A stretch of 8,576 bases of DNA from an archaeon (GTDB lineage Archaea; Micrarchaeota; Micrarchaeia; Norongarragalinales; SBBD01): the NCBI GenBank assembly GCA_005239845.1, contig SBBD01000157.1, positions 1-8,576 of the forward strand, read 5' to 3'. The notes beneath the pieces are model-generated. The model worked only from the letters and a program-made list of their open reading frames with translations. It made no database searches and was not told the origin of the DNA. Below are positions 1 through 6,801 of the stretch, piece by piece; the stretch's first letter is position 1, and every line of letters begins with the position of its first letter. The translations under genes and the position numbers were made by a program.

Positions 1-55
1 CTCTCGAAGCGCTGCACCTCCTTTCGCGAAAGTCGGACAACCTCTTTGGCAGCAT
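1..55 (-). CDS. Possible start of a gene running off the left edge
   Basis: An ATG on the minus strand at 55-53 is preceded by GGAGG (complement of 63-67) at a 7-base spacing, which is a good ribosome binding site. The frame stays open to the window edge and begins MLPKRLSDFRERR. It would lie about 270 bases downstream of the helicase gene on the same strand. With only 18 codons visible, no family can be named. The competing reading is the end of a plus-strand gene in positions 3-113 (LEALHLLSRKSDNLFG..., stop TGA at 111-113). Only one of the two is likely to be real, and the sequence shown does not decide between them. Confidence 0.25.
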   Translation of the reverse strand, partial: MLPKRLSDFRERRCSASR

Positions 56-322
56 GACGCCCCCTCCGGCAGCCTCTGCGCGGACGGCGGCTGCAGGAAG
101 GAACGGGTTCTGATCGCGCAACAGGAATCTAGTTAAGAACCGGGAAAACAATGGAAAAGAACAACGACGCTGCTCTTAGCACGATGAGCTATGGGGTGTC
201 AAGTGGTGCAGTTGGGCTTGGGCGCAGTCGGAGTGATGGGAAGATTTGGTTACCTCAGACGAACCGCGAGGGGGAGGCTCACAGCCCGGACGGCGAGGGC
301 TTTGAAATCGAACTTTGTGAAG

Positions 323-3300
323 CTATTCGAGTTGGACCGTTCGCTCGACGCCGCCCATCTGTACCACGACCCCGGAGCTCGTGTGGTGAAAGTGGATGGA
401 AAGTTGCCAAGGTTGGCAGAGGAAGGAGCCGTCTTGACTTCGAGAAACGGGTATATCGTCGCTGGTTACCTCTCGCTTCGTGAGATCGATGCGAGCGGTG
501 TCGCCCGTGGCAGATTCAACGTTGATCCGGTGCCGGTCAGGAAACGGACGGAACGTGAGGCCGCCGATTTCAAATGGTGACGCGATTGAGCCGGGAAAGA
601 CGCGGCCCACGGCGGCCTCAATCGTGGGAACGGAAACGGTCGTCATCGAGCTAGGAAGACCGTCGATGTCGGTCAGGCCGCGCAGTTCCGGTAGTTCGGG
701 CCCTAAATCAGCGCTAGACCATCCATTGGATAGAAGTTCGTGGTCTGCTTCCGCCTGATGTTCTGTAGCGGTAGCCTGCAGAGTGGCTCTCTTTTCCGAA
801 TCCGCAAGTGCCCGCTCTCGTTGTGCCTGCCGAAGTTTGCAGCGGATCCATCGCTTCTTTGCAAATGTCACCTGGTCAGGAGTCGCTTCCCTGTCGGCCT
901 TTAGTCGTTCGTAAAAGACAAGCGCATCGATGTCCTTCCCAGCTCTCTCGATTGCCGCACCAGCGATGATGGCCGGGAGAACGGCGCGCCATTTGCGCCA
1001 CGAAATTTCGTCGACCAGCAAGTGACGGCGTAGAAAATCCGCGACGTCACGGGCGGTACCCCAGTTCAATAATGGGGACCGGGCAAGGATCGGAACCGTC
1101 CGTGTGAAAAGGACGTTGTGGTCTTGAATGGCATCAAGCAATCGTTTCCGTTGGGCGCCGGTCAGGTGGGCGAGCCTATTGTCTTTGTAGGGGTGGGCGG
1201 AGGGGCCTTCGCCGCGCGTCGTTCGCTTAATCGTGGGCAGTGAAGCTCCCCCGTCCAGGCACAGCGCCAGTATGTAATCGAACGAGCCCTTGTCCGCAGC
1301 GGTGACAAGGCATTGCGCTAGTAGGACAACAATGTCATGGGAGCTAGTGGTTTCGTCGGCGAGGAAAGCCGCGAGACATTCTTCGGTGCGCGCCAGGTCA
1401 CCGGCAGTTCGGAACCAACGGGCAGCTTCGATTGTGCGCTTCTCGCGGTGCAAAAAGTCACCTAGGTGTTTAGCTTCGTCCGGGGGGATGTGTGCCGGAT
1501 CGCTCTGGTAGCGCCTGAGTATGAGCTCGGCCTTGGCGTCGCGGTAAAGTTCGTTAGCGGTTTGGTCTGCGAGGACCGTGAGAACATCGTCAAATTGCCC
1601 GGCGCTGTAAAGCACTTTAGCAACGAGCATTGAATCGAAGGTTGCCCCGTTGCGCTGGAGATCGGAGACTGTCGCCGCCAGCGTGTGCCAAGTCGCAGGA
1701 GCGGCTTGTTCCGGCCGGATGGATGTTGCTTTGCGTAGCGCCTCCCTGATGGCTTTCTGCCAGCTCAGGGACAGGAACTCCAAATGGAATTGATCGGTGT
1801 CGCGGATACTGGCGCTAACGTGTTCGAAGACCCGGAGGACGGCTTCGACCGAGGGGTTCGGCTCGGTAAGGAAGACGGCAATGCGCGATTCCAAGGTCGC
1901 TGCGATTTCCGGACGTGCCTCGGAGAGGGCTCGCACGTGGGCGAACAAGGCACCCTCCCAAAAGGCGCGGAGTGCATCGGCATACATTGCGGCGCGCTGA
2001 AAGCGTTGGCCGCTGTCCTCGTACTTCTCCTCGTATCGATCGGCAAACGCCCGGCATTCCTCGGCCTTTCTGGGTTCCTTTAGGTTGCTATATTGGATTG
2101 CGGCCTGCCGCAGGAAGTACGGGTCCCGATCCCTCTTGCCCTTTTCTTCGTATCGTTCAGCGATGTCGCGCGGGTTGTCACGGTCTTCGTCGGACCAGTG
2201 GTCGTCCAGTCCCCTGAGCATGACTGTGATGCTGTCTCGCCAGGCGTCGCCGTTGTTGGGTAACAGGTGCATGAGGCTGAGTAGGTAGTCCTCATCAACC
2301 GCGAAGCGCCACAGCCCCGATAATGCCTGCTCGGTGTCGACGACGAAGAGCCGCTTTCGGGCCCGACTTGCGGCGACATACAGGGCGTTGAGGAAGTATT
2401 CGAGTGGGAGTGTAGCATCGCGGTCAGGGTCTTTGGACCCGGGTCGGGCGGTCAATTCGCGCTGCAGGAGATTTACCTCAGGGCGTTGGCCGAAGCCGTA
2501 CAGCAAGACGCGATTGAACTCTAGGCCCTTAGCGCGGTTGGGGCTGAGGACGTTCTCAGGCGTCCCCTGTTCGTCGAATTTGACCCAGGAAGCGAGAAAG
2601 GCACTATTACGTACGAATGTCTGCTCCTCGCCTTCTTCGCATGGGACAATGATGACGACGTCGGACTTTTGCCGGAGCCTGTTCAGCAGAGCCGGATCGC
2701 TTTCGGCGAAGAAAGCGGGCATTGCGGAGGTACGTTCGAGACGCCAAGCGGTCTGGGGACGTAATGAGGGAATCGCCAGTGCGGCCGCGCGGACGGCTTG
2801 AATGGTATTGCAAAAGCGCACGATATTCTTGGTGGAACGGTAATTGAAGCTCAGTTCGTGATAATTGAGGTGCGGGACAGCGGATCGCTCTTTGAAGCGA
2901 TGAAGAGAGCAGAGAAGCCGCTCCGTGAACCCCGCCTTGATTGCTTCCCAGCGGAAGCCAGTGGGGTTCAGTGTTTGGAAGGGGTCACCCGCGAAGGCCA
3001 GCGGGACACGTCGAATGCTTTCCGGCTCAAGGAAACGATTCGCGAACAGACATAGCCGGTAGATGGCCTCGAGTTCGATGCGTGTGAAATCCTGAGCCTC
3101 GTCGCACGCGATGGCGGAGTGCTGAGCGGTGAGCGCTGCGTTGTCGAGCAGGAACCTTACGAGGTCTTGGTCGTCCCAGAAACCCTGCTCCTTACAGAGG
3201 GGCCGATACCAAGAAGCCCAGACCTTCTCATATACGTCTTGGAACCGGTCGTGGGAAACGGTACGCTCGTCCCGCGGGAGCGCCAGATAGTCATCATGAT

Positions 3301-4522
3301 CAGTTTCCCCTTCGAGGCTGATGCCCTTGACGTAGCTTCGGATGACATGCCAGGAAAGCTGTGGACCGAAATCGCGGATGGCGCGAGGTTCCTTTCCGAA
3401 ATGTTGTAGCCAGAGCGTTCGGAAAACCGAGTAGGTGACACGCCAGTCGCGGCGGAAAGACGTAGTCGCGACTTTCCTGTCCAGCAACGAGTAGAAAAAA
3501 TCATGGAAGTGACAGAAGGAGTTCGGCAGCTGTTGGAGAGCATCGTCCGTGTTGGCGCCCGAATCCCGAAGGAGCATGTTGGAGTTCGCGGTCAGGAGGC
3601 TTCGCACGACACGCTGTGCAACCTTAAGGAGCTCGGAGCTGCTGGCAAAATAGAGCGGGCGCGAGCCCTCACCGCCATGGACGCGAAGGTTCGAAAACCA
3701 TGCAGCGTACTGGCTCGCGAACAGGTATTGAAGGATGGTTGATTTTCCACTGCCAGCGCGTCCGTTGATGAAAAGCGGATAACCGGACGCTCCATGTCGC
3801 GTGGAATCCAGGATCGTGGCCTCTTCGGGCGACAAAGCAAGGTTGGCAAAAGGTTCTTTCTCGACCGCTACCCAGAGATCGGGATCATAGCATATCAGGG
3901 AGGGATAACTCCGGGCGCTGGCTCGCATGACGGCTTGGGGACCATCCTGTCGGACCAAGTTGTCCCATTGGTTCACGGTGTGTTTAATGCGCTCCTCGGG
4001 TGGGTCCAACAGGGCGGAAAGCAGGACCAGCCAACGTTTCTCTGGAAAAAAACGGAAGACGATTTTTAAGTCTGGACAGCGGTCCACAACGGAGAGGTAC
4101 GCGTCGGGGTCGGCGTCGAGAATCTTCGAAATCGTTTCCGGGATGAGAACTAAGCGGCTTGCAACGCGCTGCTCCGCGATGGATTCAATCCAATCGGGCG
4201 TCTCGAAGACGAAGACGTCGTCAGTTTGGGTTGGAATGCCATGACCCCAGAGGAATTGAACTTCGCTAGACGAGGGTGGGGGCGGTGGGGTTGGCACCGG
4301 CGTCTTGAGGCGCTGGTCCAGCCACTGGGAAAGGTCGGCGTTTTTCAGTGCACGTTGAACGAATCCTTCGGCATAATCGGCCGCATCTTTGACAAGCTTA
4401 TCGTATTCATGGCTCCCTCGAACGAGGACACGCAGGAGGAAGACGACGAGGTGATCGCGGATGTTTTTATCTGCGGCCACTAGCCGATTGCCGTATGCGA
4501 CCATTTTTTCTTGGTGAGGCAC
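323..4522 (-). CDS. Large UvrD-like SF1 helicase with TPR-like repeats and beta-rich C-terminal domain
   Basis: This frame encodes 1399 residues read from a GTG at 4522, ending with TAG. It carries a complete set of superfamily 1 helicase motifs: Walker A GRAGSGKST (about 254-262), Walker B CDEAQD (473-478), motif III AGDPFQTLNPTGFRW (511-525), NYRSTKNIV (560-568), motif V NRAKGLEFNRVLLYG (662-676) and motif VI LYVAASRARKRL (714-725). The GDPFQ and KGLEF-VLLY forms are closer to the TRANK1-like branch than to housekeeping UvrD. Residues 71-87 are a proline-rich linker. Residues about 780-1245 are helical and TPR-like, 1210-1260 are charged and possibly coiled coil, and 1290-1399 look beta-rich. 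It should hydrolyse ATP and translocate on nucleic acid; the biological role is unknown. No nuclease motif is apparent. The true start probably lies further upstream in another frame (see 4480-4662), because the first 50 residues look like the second half of a small domain. No strong terminator follows; a weak stem (283-287/297-301) lies beyond the stop. Confidence 0.9.
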   Translation of the reverse strand: MPHQEKMVAYGNRLVAADKNIRDHLVVFLLRVLVRGSHEYDKLVKDAADYAEGFVQRALKNADLSQWLDQRLKTPVPTPPPPPSSSEVQFLWGHGIPTQTDDVFVFETPDWIESIAEQRVASRLVLIPETISKILDADPDAYLSVVDRCPDLKIVFRFFPEKRWLVLLSALLDPPEERIKHTVNQWDNLVRQDGPQAVMRASARSYPSLICYDPDLWVAVEKEPFANLALSPEEATILDSTRHGASGYPLFINGRAGSGKSTILQYLFASQYAAWFSNLRVHGGEGSRPLYFASSSELLKVAQRVVRSLLTANSNMLLRDSGANTDDALQQLPNSFCHFHDFFYSLLDRKVATTSFRRDWRVTYSVFRTLWLQHFGKEPRAIRDFGPQLSWHVIRSYVKGISLEGETDHDDYLALPRDERTVSHDRFQDVYEKVWASWYRPLCKEQGFWDDQDLVRFLLDNAALTAQHSAIACDEAQDFTRIELEAIYRLCLFANRFLEPESIRRVPLAFAGDPFQTLNPTGFRWEAIKAGFTERLLCSLHRFKERSAVPHLNYHELSFNYRSTKNIVRFCNTIQAVRAAALAIPSLRPQTAWRLERTSAMPAFFAESDPALLNRLRQKSDVVIIVPCEEGEEQTFVRNSAFLASWVKFDEQGTPENVLSPNRAKGLEFNRVLLYGFGQRPEVNLLQRELTARPGSKDPDRDATLPLEYFLNALYVAASRARKRLFVVDTEQALSGLWRFAVDEDYLLSLMHLLPNNGDAWRDSITVMLRGLDDHWSDEDRDNPRDIAERYEEKGKRDRDPYFLRQAAIQYSNLKEPRKAEECRAFADRYEEKYEDSGQRFQRAAMYADALRAFWEGALFAHVRALSEARPEIAATLESRIAVFLTEPNPSVEAVLRVFEHVSASIRDTDQFHLEFLSLSWQKAIREALRKATSIRPEQAAPATWHTLAATVSDLQRNGATFDSMLVAKVLYSAGQFDDVLTVLADQTANELYRDAKAELILRRYQSDPAHIPPDEAKHLGDFLHREKRTIEAARWFRTAGDLARTEECLAAFLADETTSSHDIVVLLAQCLVTAADKGSFDYILALCLDGGASLPTIKRTTRGEGPSAHPYKDNRLAHLTGAQRKRLLDAIQDHNVLFTRTVPILARSPLLNWGTARDVADFLRRHLLVDEISWRKWRAVLPAIIAGAAIERAGKDIDALVFYERLKADREATPDQVTFAKKRWIRCKLRQAQRERALADSEKRATLQATATEHQAEADHELLSNGWSSADLGPELPELRGLTDIDGLPSSMTTVSVPTIEAAVGRVFPGSIASPFEIGGLTFRPFPDRHRINVESATGDTARIDLTKREVTSDDIPVSRSQDGSFLCQPWQLSIHFHHTSSGVVVQMGGVERTVQLE

Positions 4523-4662
4523 GGCTTTGGCCAGCGATCGAATGTTCCAGTGGATTGCGCAGCCTCCACATCGGCGGCAAACTGCTCTAGCTTGTGGAGC
4601 GGAATGCCCATCCTGCTGGCGTCCTCGCGCACCTGCTCAGTGATGTAGACGAAAAGAGCCAT
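4480..4662 (-). CDS. N-terminal piece of the helicase protein in a different frame (60 aa)
   Basis: The frame begins MALFVYITEQVREDASRMGI at an ATG (4662-4660) and stops at TAG 4480. It overlaps the helicase frame by 43 bases. A longer start (GTG at 4731) adds 23 residues of no visible character, so the ATG is preferred, although no clear Shine-Dalgarno sequence precedes it. Its residues 1-53 end in LTKKK. If reading slips by -1 on the A run at 4504-4509, the protein continues as MVAYGNRLVAADKN and then HLVVFLLRVLVRGSHEY in the helicase frame. The join gives one compact pattern of strand, two helices, then strands. That order recalls the RelE/ParE toxin fold (an inference from pattern, not an alignment). 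The piece alone would be half a domain, so a separate gene is less likely than a frame-broken or frameshifted single gene of about 1446 residues. Confidence 0.6.
   Translation of the reverse strand: MALFVYITEQVREDASRMGIPLHKLEQFAADVEAAQSTGTFDRWPKPCLTKKKWSHTAIG
4504..4509 (-). other. Frame junction at a six-A run in the helicase gene
   Basis: On the coding strand the codons read AAG AAA AAA TGG in the upstream frame. Re-reading one A (-1) gives AAA ATG GTC, the helicase frame. The same six A plus TGG also contain an internal ATG that could restart translation. Explanations, in my order of likelihood, are a one-base indel in the homopolymer (mutation or sequencing error), programmed or leaky -1 frameshifting or transcript slippage, and two overlapping genes. 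The heptamer G AAA AAA is not a perfect slippery site because its first base is G. Confidence 0.6.
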
Positions 4663-5293
4663 GACTAATCGCGTCCGGGTGCGGAGCAGGTCAGCGGAGA
4701 GGGGACAATGGAGTGTGGCGCCTTGCTCCACGGGTTGCCATGGAGTTGGGCCTTGCCTGACCGGTGGCGTTCGATGTCGATCCGCCGGCCAGTGCGAAAG
4801 AGTGGATCGGTCGTTGGCAATCGGCTGCTTTGCGGGCGCCCGACGAATCGTCGCGTCAGGTTTGTACCCAAATTCTCAACGCAGGGCTCTCGTTCGGGGC
4901 GGCCCACGGTGCCACCCCGAGCCAAGATTGGCCCTGGATGTTTCCCGTTCGCGTTCGATGTTTGGTATCCTGAACCCAAGGCCCCTTGCCTTTCAGGAAG
5001 CGCGTCGTGCGTAGCACGATCAGGGTTGGAACACGCGATCAAGAAAGCCAACCAGAGTGCGAAGGCACGCGAGAATTGTCTCTGAAGGCCGATGTTTGGG
5101 CAAGGGCTCGTGGATGGCTGCCGGAGTAGCCGCCGTTGGCTCGGTTGGCGGGGTAACGGGTTGGTGGAGGACGCCGACGAAACGCGGCGAGCTTGGATCG
5201 TAGGGTGTCGTGGAGGGAGCCGTGGTTTTCGGCTTTGGTGAAGGGTCCGGCAGAGACCCTAACCAACCGGGCTCGGGGTGGGGTACGGGGATG
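4663..5293. other. Intergenic region without a convincing gene
   Basis: This 630-base stretch separates the partition genes from the helicase gene, all on the minus strand. It should hold the helicase promoter, but I see no good -35/-10 pair. Open frames exist on both strands. On the plus strand one starts at GTG 4764 (MAFDVDPPASAKEWIGRWQS..., 69 residues). On the minus strand one runs 5051-4665. Neither has a ribosome binding site or a recognisable family. Small structures are a hairpin TCGTGC-GTA-GCACGA (5005-5019), a palindrome CGGGCGCCCG (4833-4842) and a stem TCGGGG/CCCCGA (4894-4899/4915-4920). Positions about 5038-5293 on the minus strand are open in two frames at once (see findings) and may be gene remnants. 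Confidence 0.5.
5242..5260 (-). terminator. Weak stem-loop after the partition operon
   Basis: AGGGTC (5242-5247) and GACCCT (5255-5260) form a perfect 6-bp stem with a 7-base loop, 33 bases past the stop of the RHH gene. No T run follows in the direction of transcription, so it is a poor intrinsic terminator and may only be a pause or RNA-end structure. Confidence 0.25.
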
Positions 5294-5683
5294 TTATTCG
5301 TGAGACGAACAGCCGTGCTGTTTCAACCACGCCGTTAGCGCGGCCTCGACGATGGCCTGCTGGGTATAGGGTTCATCGTAGTGGAGGGACCGTTCAATGG
5401 AAGCGCGGCGCAGCGCATGGGCCAGGGAGTGTTGGAGTCGGACGGTAACGGAGTGCATGGCCCGTCCGTGAGAAGAGCGCGCGGGATTCGTGGACCAAGG
5501 AAGCGCGCTGACACGCGGGGGCGTTGGTCCGGTTCGTCCGCCCAGTTGGGCGGTGGCTGCGGGCAGGTAGGGGGGCACGGACGAGTCAACGTGCTGCGGC
5601 GAGGACCCCGGGCGATGACCATTGTTGAGGAATGTTCTCTGTTGCGAGGTGAGGGTTTCGAGCGTCGTTCGTCGTTCGTGCAT
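5294..5683 (-). CDS. Small ribbon-helix-helix protein, probable partition/centromere-binding partner of ParA
   Basis: The protein has 129 residues and starts MHERRTTLETL. The start is well supported: GGAGGAGAT lies about 7-10 bases upstream, inside the 3' end of parA. Residues 1-75 are a polar, Pro/Ser/Gly-rich, probably disordered tail. Residues 76-123 (from MHSVTVRLQHSLAHALRRA through the segment QQAIVEAALTAWLKQHG) have the strand-helix-helix pattern of MetJ/Arc-type RHH DNA-binding proteins. In that pattern a short strand, TVRL, contacts DNA and two amphipathic helices dimerise. Small RHH proteins encoded just after parA commonly serve as centromere-binding proteins and as repressors of their own operon (family knowledge), and this order fits. 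An unstructured N-terminal tail that stimulates the ATPase is also typical of such partners. The gene overlaps parA by 98 bases, suggesting translational coupling. Antitoxin is an alternative, but no toxin gene adjoins it. Confidence 0.75.
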   Translation of the reverse strand: MHERRTTLETLTSQQRTFLNNGHRPGSSPQHVDSSVPPYLPAATAQLGGRTGPTPPRVSALPWSTNPARSSHGRAMHSVTVRLQHSLAHALRRASIERSLHYDEPYTQQAIVEAALTAWLKQHGCSSHE

Positions 5684-6311
5684 AGGCGTCAATCTCCTCC
5701 AGCAGTTTGAGCATCTCGGCGGCAGCCTGCCTGCCTCGCGGGCCCATCGTCCAGACTGCCGTGCGTTGCCCCGCGGCGTCGGCCGTGGCTTCGCGCAGGC
5801 GAAGCACGGTCTCGCACACCGGAAGGCCGAGGCAGTGTATGGCCTGGCGGGCATCGCGCGTGAGCAGGTATCGCTCGCCTCGCACTCGAGCCATGACGAG
5901 GTGGGCGTCGGGAATGGATCCGCCGCGAACGCGGCGGGCGTTGACGAGCATTCGAACCGTTTGCGCCGTGGACTCCAGTTCCGGGACGGTGACGCCACAG
6001 GGAATCAATACGTAATCGGCGATGAGCAGCAGCGCCCGGGTGCTTTCCGCCAGGCTGGCCGGCCCATCGGCGATCACGATGTCGTGAGCCGGCCGGAGTG
6101 AGGCGGCCAGCTCCAAGATCGCGTCGGCTGCTGTCTCGGTGTGAACGGCCATCCTCCACCCAGCGCCGTGGATCCATCGTGAGGACGACGACTGACCATC
6201 CGCGTCGATGAAGGCCACGTGCCGGCCCCGTTCGACGTGCCAGGCAGCCGAGTGCACGGCCAGCGTAGTCTTGCCCACGCCGCCCTTCTGATTCACCACC
6301 GCGAGGATCAT
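5586..6311 (-). CDS. parA: ParA-family partition ATPase
   Basis: This 241-residue protein is of the short, plasmid type with no N-terminal helix-turn-helix. It has the deviant Walker A KGGVGKTT at residues 9-16 with the signature lysine K9, the switch I/A' motif FIDADGQ (34-40) and a Walker B-like segment DIVIADGPA (77-85). These define the ParA/MinD class of ATPases that dimerise on ATP, bind DNA non-specifically and move plasmid copies on the nucleoid. The ATG at 6311 is chosen because MILAVVNQKGG is the usual family start. The frame stays open upstream to 6629 but encodes nothing family-like, and there is no strong ribosome binding site at either start. The last 35 residues, which overlap the RHH gene, are polar and may be constrained by that second reading. 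A leftward promoter and operator-like palindromes lie about 300-350 bases upstream. Confidence 0.93.
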   Translation of the reverse strand: MILAVVNQKGGVGKTTLAVHSAAWHVERGRHVAFIDADGQSSSSRWIHGAGWRMAVHTETAADAILELAASLRPAHDIVIADGPASLAESTRALLLIADYVLIPCGVTVPELESTAQTVRMLVNARRVRGGSIPDAHLVMARVRGERYLLTRDARQAIHCLGLPVCETVLRLREATADAAGQRTAVWTMGPRGRQAAAEMLKLLEEIDAYARTTNDARNPHLATENIPQQWSSPGVLAAAR

Positions 6312-6452
6312 GGATCGACTATCGAATGAGAGCGGAGATCCCGCAAGCCTGTTTGTGGACCGGCGGGGCGGTTCGCTTGTCCTGGGGCGCGCTGGCCAGC
6401 ATGTATGCTTGCTTGCAGGGAAGCGCGGCGGCGGTCCAAGAAAAACCTTGCG

Positions 6453-6489
6453 CGATTCGATGGATCCCGTATCCTGCGATCGAGAATCG
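6453..6489. repeat. Bulged inverted repeat in the parA leader
   Basis: CGATTC-GAT-GGAT (6453-6465) pairs with ATCC, ATC and GAATCG on the other side (6471-6489), giving 13 base pairs with a 5-base loop and two small one-sided bulges. It would be transcribed in the long leader of parA. It could be an RNA structure, an attenuator or a protein site. No T run follows on either strand. Confidence 0.45.
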
Positions 6490-6614
6490 AAATAAGACCC
6501 GAGCGACCCGAACGGGAGAGAGATCCGGCCGGTTCGCGCGGGTGGGAGAGAAGAATCGGGGAAGATTTCGGACTCAGCTACGAATGGCGACCGGACGTTG
6601 AAAATAAGCGGGGC

Positions 6615-6632
6615 CGCGTGCCAAGGCACGCG
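6615..6632. repeat. Perfect palindrome, candidate operator or parS
   Basis: CGCGTGCC-AA-GGCACGCG has 8-bp perfect arms around a central AA. It begins about 22 bases downstream of the predicted parA transcription start. It is centred 30 bp from the next dyad (6636-6668), about three helical turns, so both would face the same side of the DNA. Confidence 0.6.
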
Positions 6633-6635
6633 ACC

Positions 6636-6668
6636 GTAGGTTATTCAGCGTGAACACCTGAATCCTAC
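6636..6668. repeat. Inverted repeat overlapping the parA promoter -10
   Basis: Left arm GTAGG-tt-ATTCAG-c-GTG, right arm CAC-CTGAAT-CCTAC, central AA at 6653-6654. Fourteen base pairs form, with only a 2-base and a 1-base bulge. The right arm contains the -10 element of the predicted leftward promoter, so a protein bound here would block parA transcription. This is the arrangement expected for autorepression by a partition complex. Confidence 0.55.
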
Positions 6669-6689
6669 CACGACCGTACCCGGCGTCAA
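6662..6689 (-). promoter_or_regulatory. Predicted leftward promoter for the parA-RHH operon
   Basis: On the minus strand TTGACG (6689-6684) and TAGGAT (6667-6662) are separated by 16 bases, close to the sigma-70 consensus. Transcription would start near 6655, leaving a leader of about 340 bases before the parA ATG. The fit to consensus is good; activity in the actual host is inferred. Confidence 0.5.
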
Positions 6690-6757
6690 GGACAATGATC
6701 ACATTTCAACCGGCGTATTTACCGGTAACACACTGCGTGAATCTTCCTCGACGGAAA

Positions 6758-6785
6758 TTGCGGATTGGCTCAGGGGGGTCCGCAA
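6758..6785 (+). promoter_or_regulatory. Hairpin just upstream of the rep-like gene ribosome binding site
   Basis: TTGCGGA (6758-6764) pairs perfectly with TCCGCAA (6779-6785) around a 14-base loop. It ends 7 bases before AGGAGG (6793-6798). Placed here in the mRNA leader it could control translation of the initiator-like protein, as leader structures do in many plasmid copy-number systems. Alternatively it could be a DNA site. Confidence 0.4.
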
Positions 6786-6801
6786 ACATCGCAGGAGGAT
6801 T

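Larger units (their letters stand above)
6312..6801. promoter_or_regulatory. Divergent control region between parA and the rep-like gene
   Basis: No gene is convincing in these 490 bases, but they are dense in dyad symmetry. GCTGGCCAGC (6391-6400) adjoins AGCAT-GT-ATGCT (6398-6409). A bulged 13-bp stem spans 6453-6489. A perfect 8-bp-arm palindrome lies at 6615-6632, a bulged 14-bp dyad at 6636-6668, a palindrome TTACCGGTAA at 6719-6728 and a hairpin at 6758-6785. CGACCG recurs at 6588, 6631 and 6671. Together these suggest operators, a centromere (parS-like) or initiator-binding sites shared by the two divergent genes. A short frame from ATG 6695 overlaps the rep-like gene and is not considered real. 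Confidence 0.6.

Noticed and set aside
151..580. Plus-strand frames overlapping the end of the helicase gene
   Set aside because: No ribosome binding site, mostly antisense to the helicase coding sequence, and the translations show no family pattern.
4764..4973. Plus-strand 69-residue frame MAFDVDPPASAKEWIGRW...
   Set aside because: The start is GTG without a ribosome binding site, the frame is interrupted at TGA 4971-4973, and no family is recognised. It might be a remnant, but the support is too thin to call it.
6311..6629. Longer ParA starting at 6629
   Set aside because: The extra 106 residues have no family resemblance, and MILAVVNQKGG is the normal ParA start. The region is better explained as regulatory DNA.
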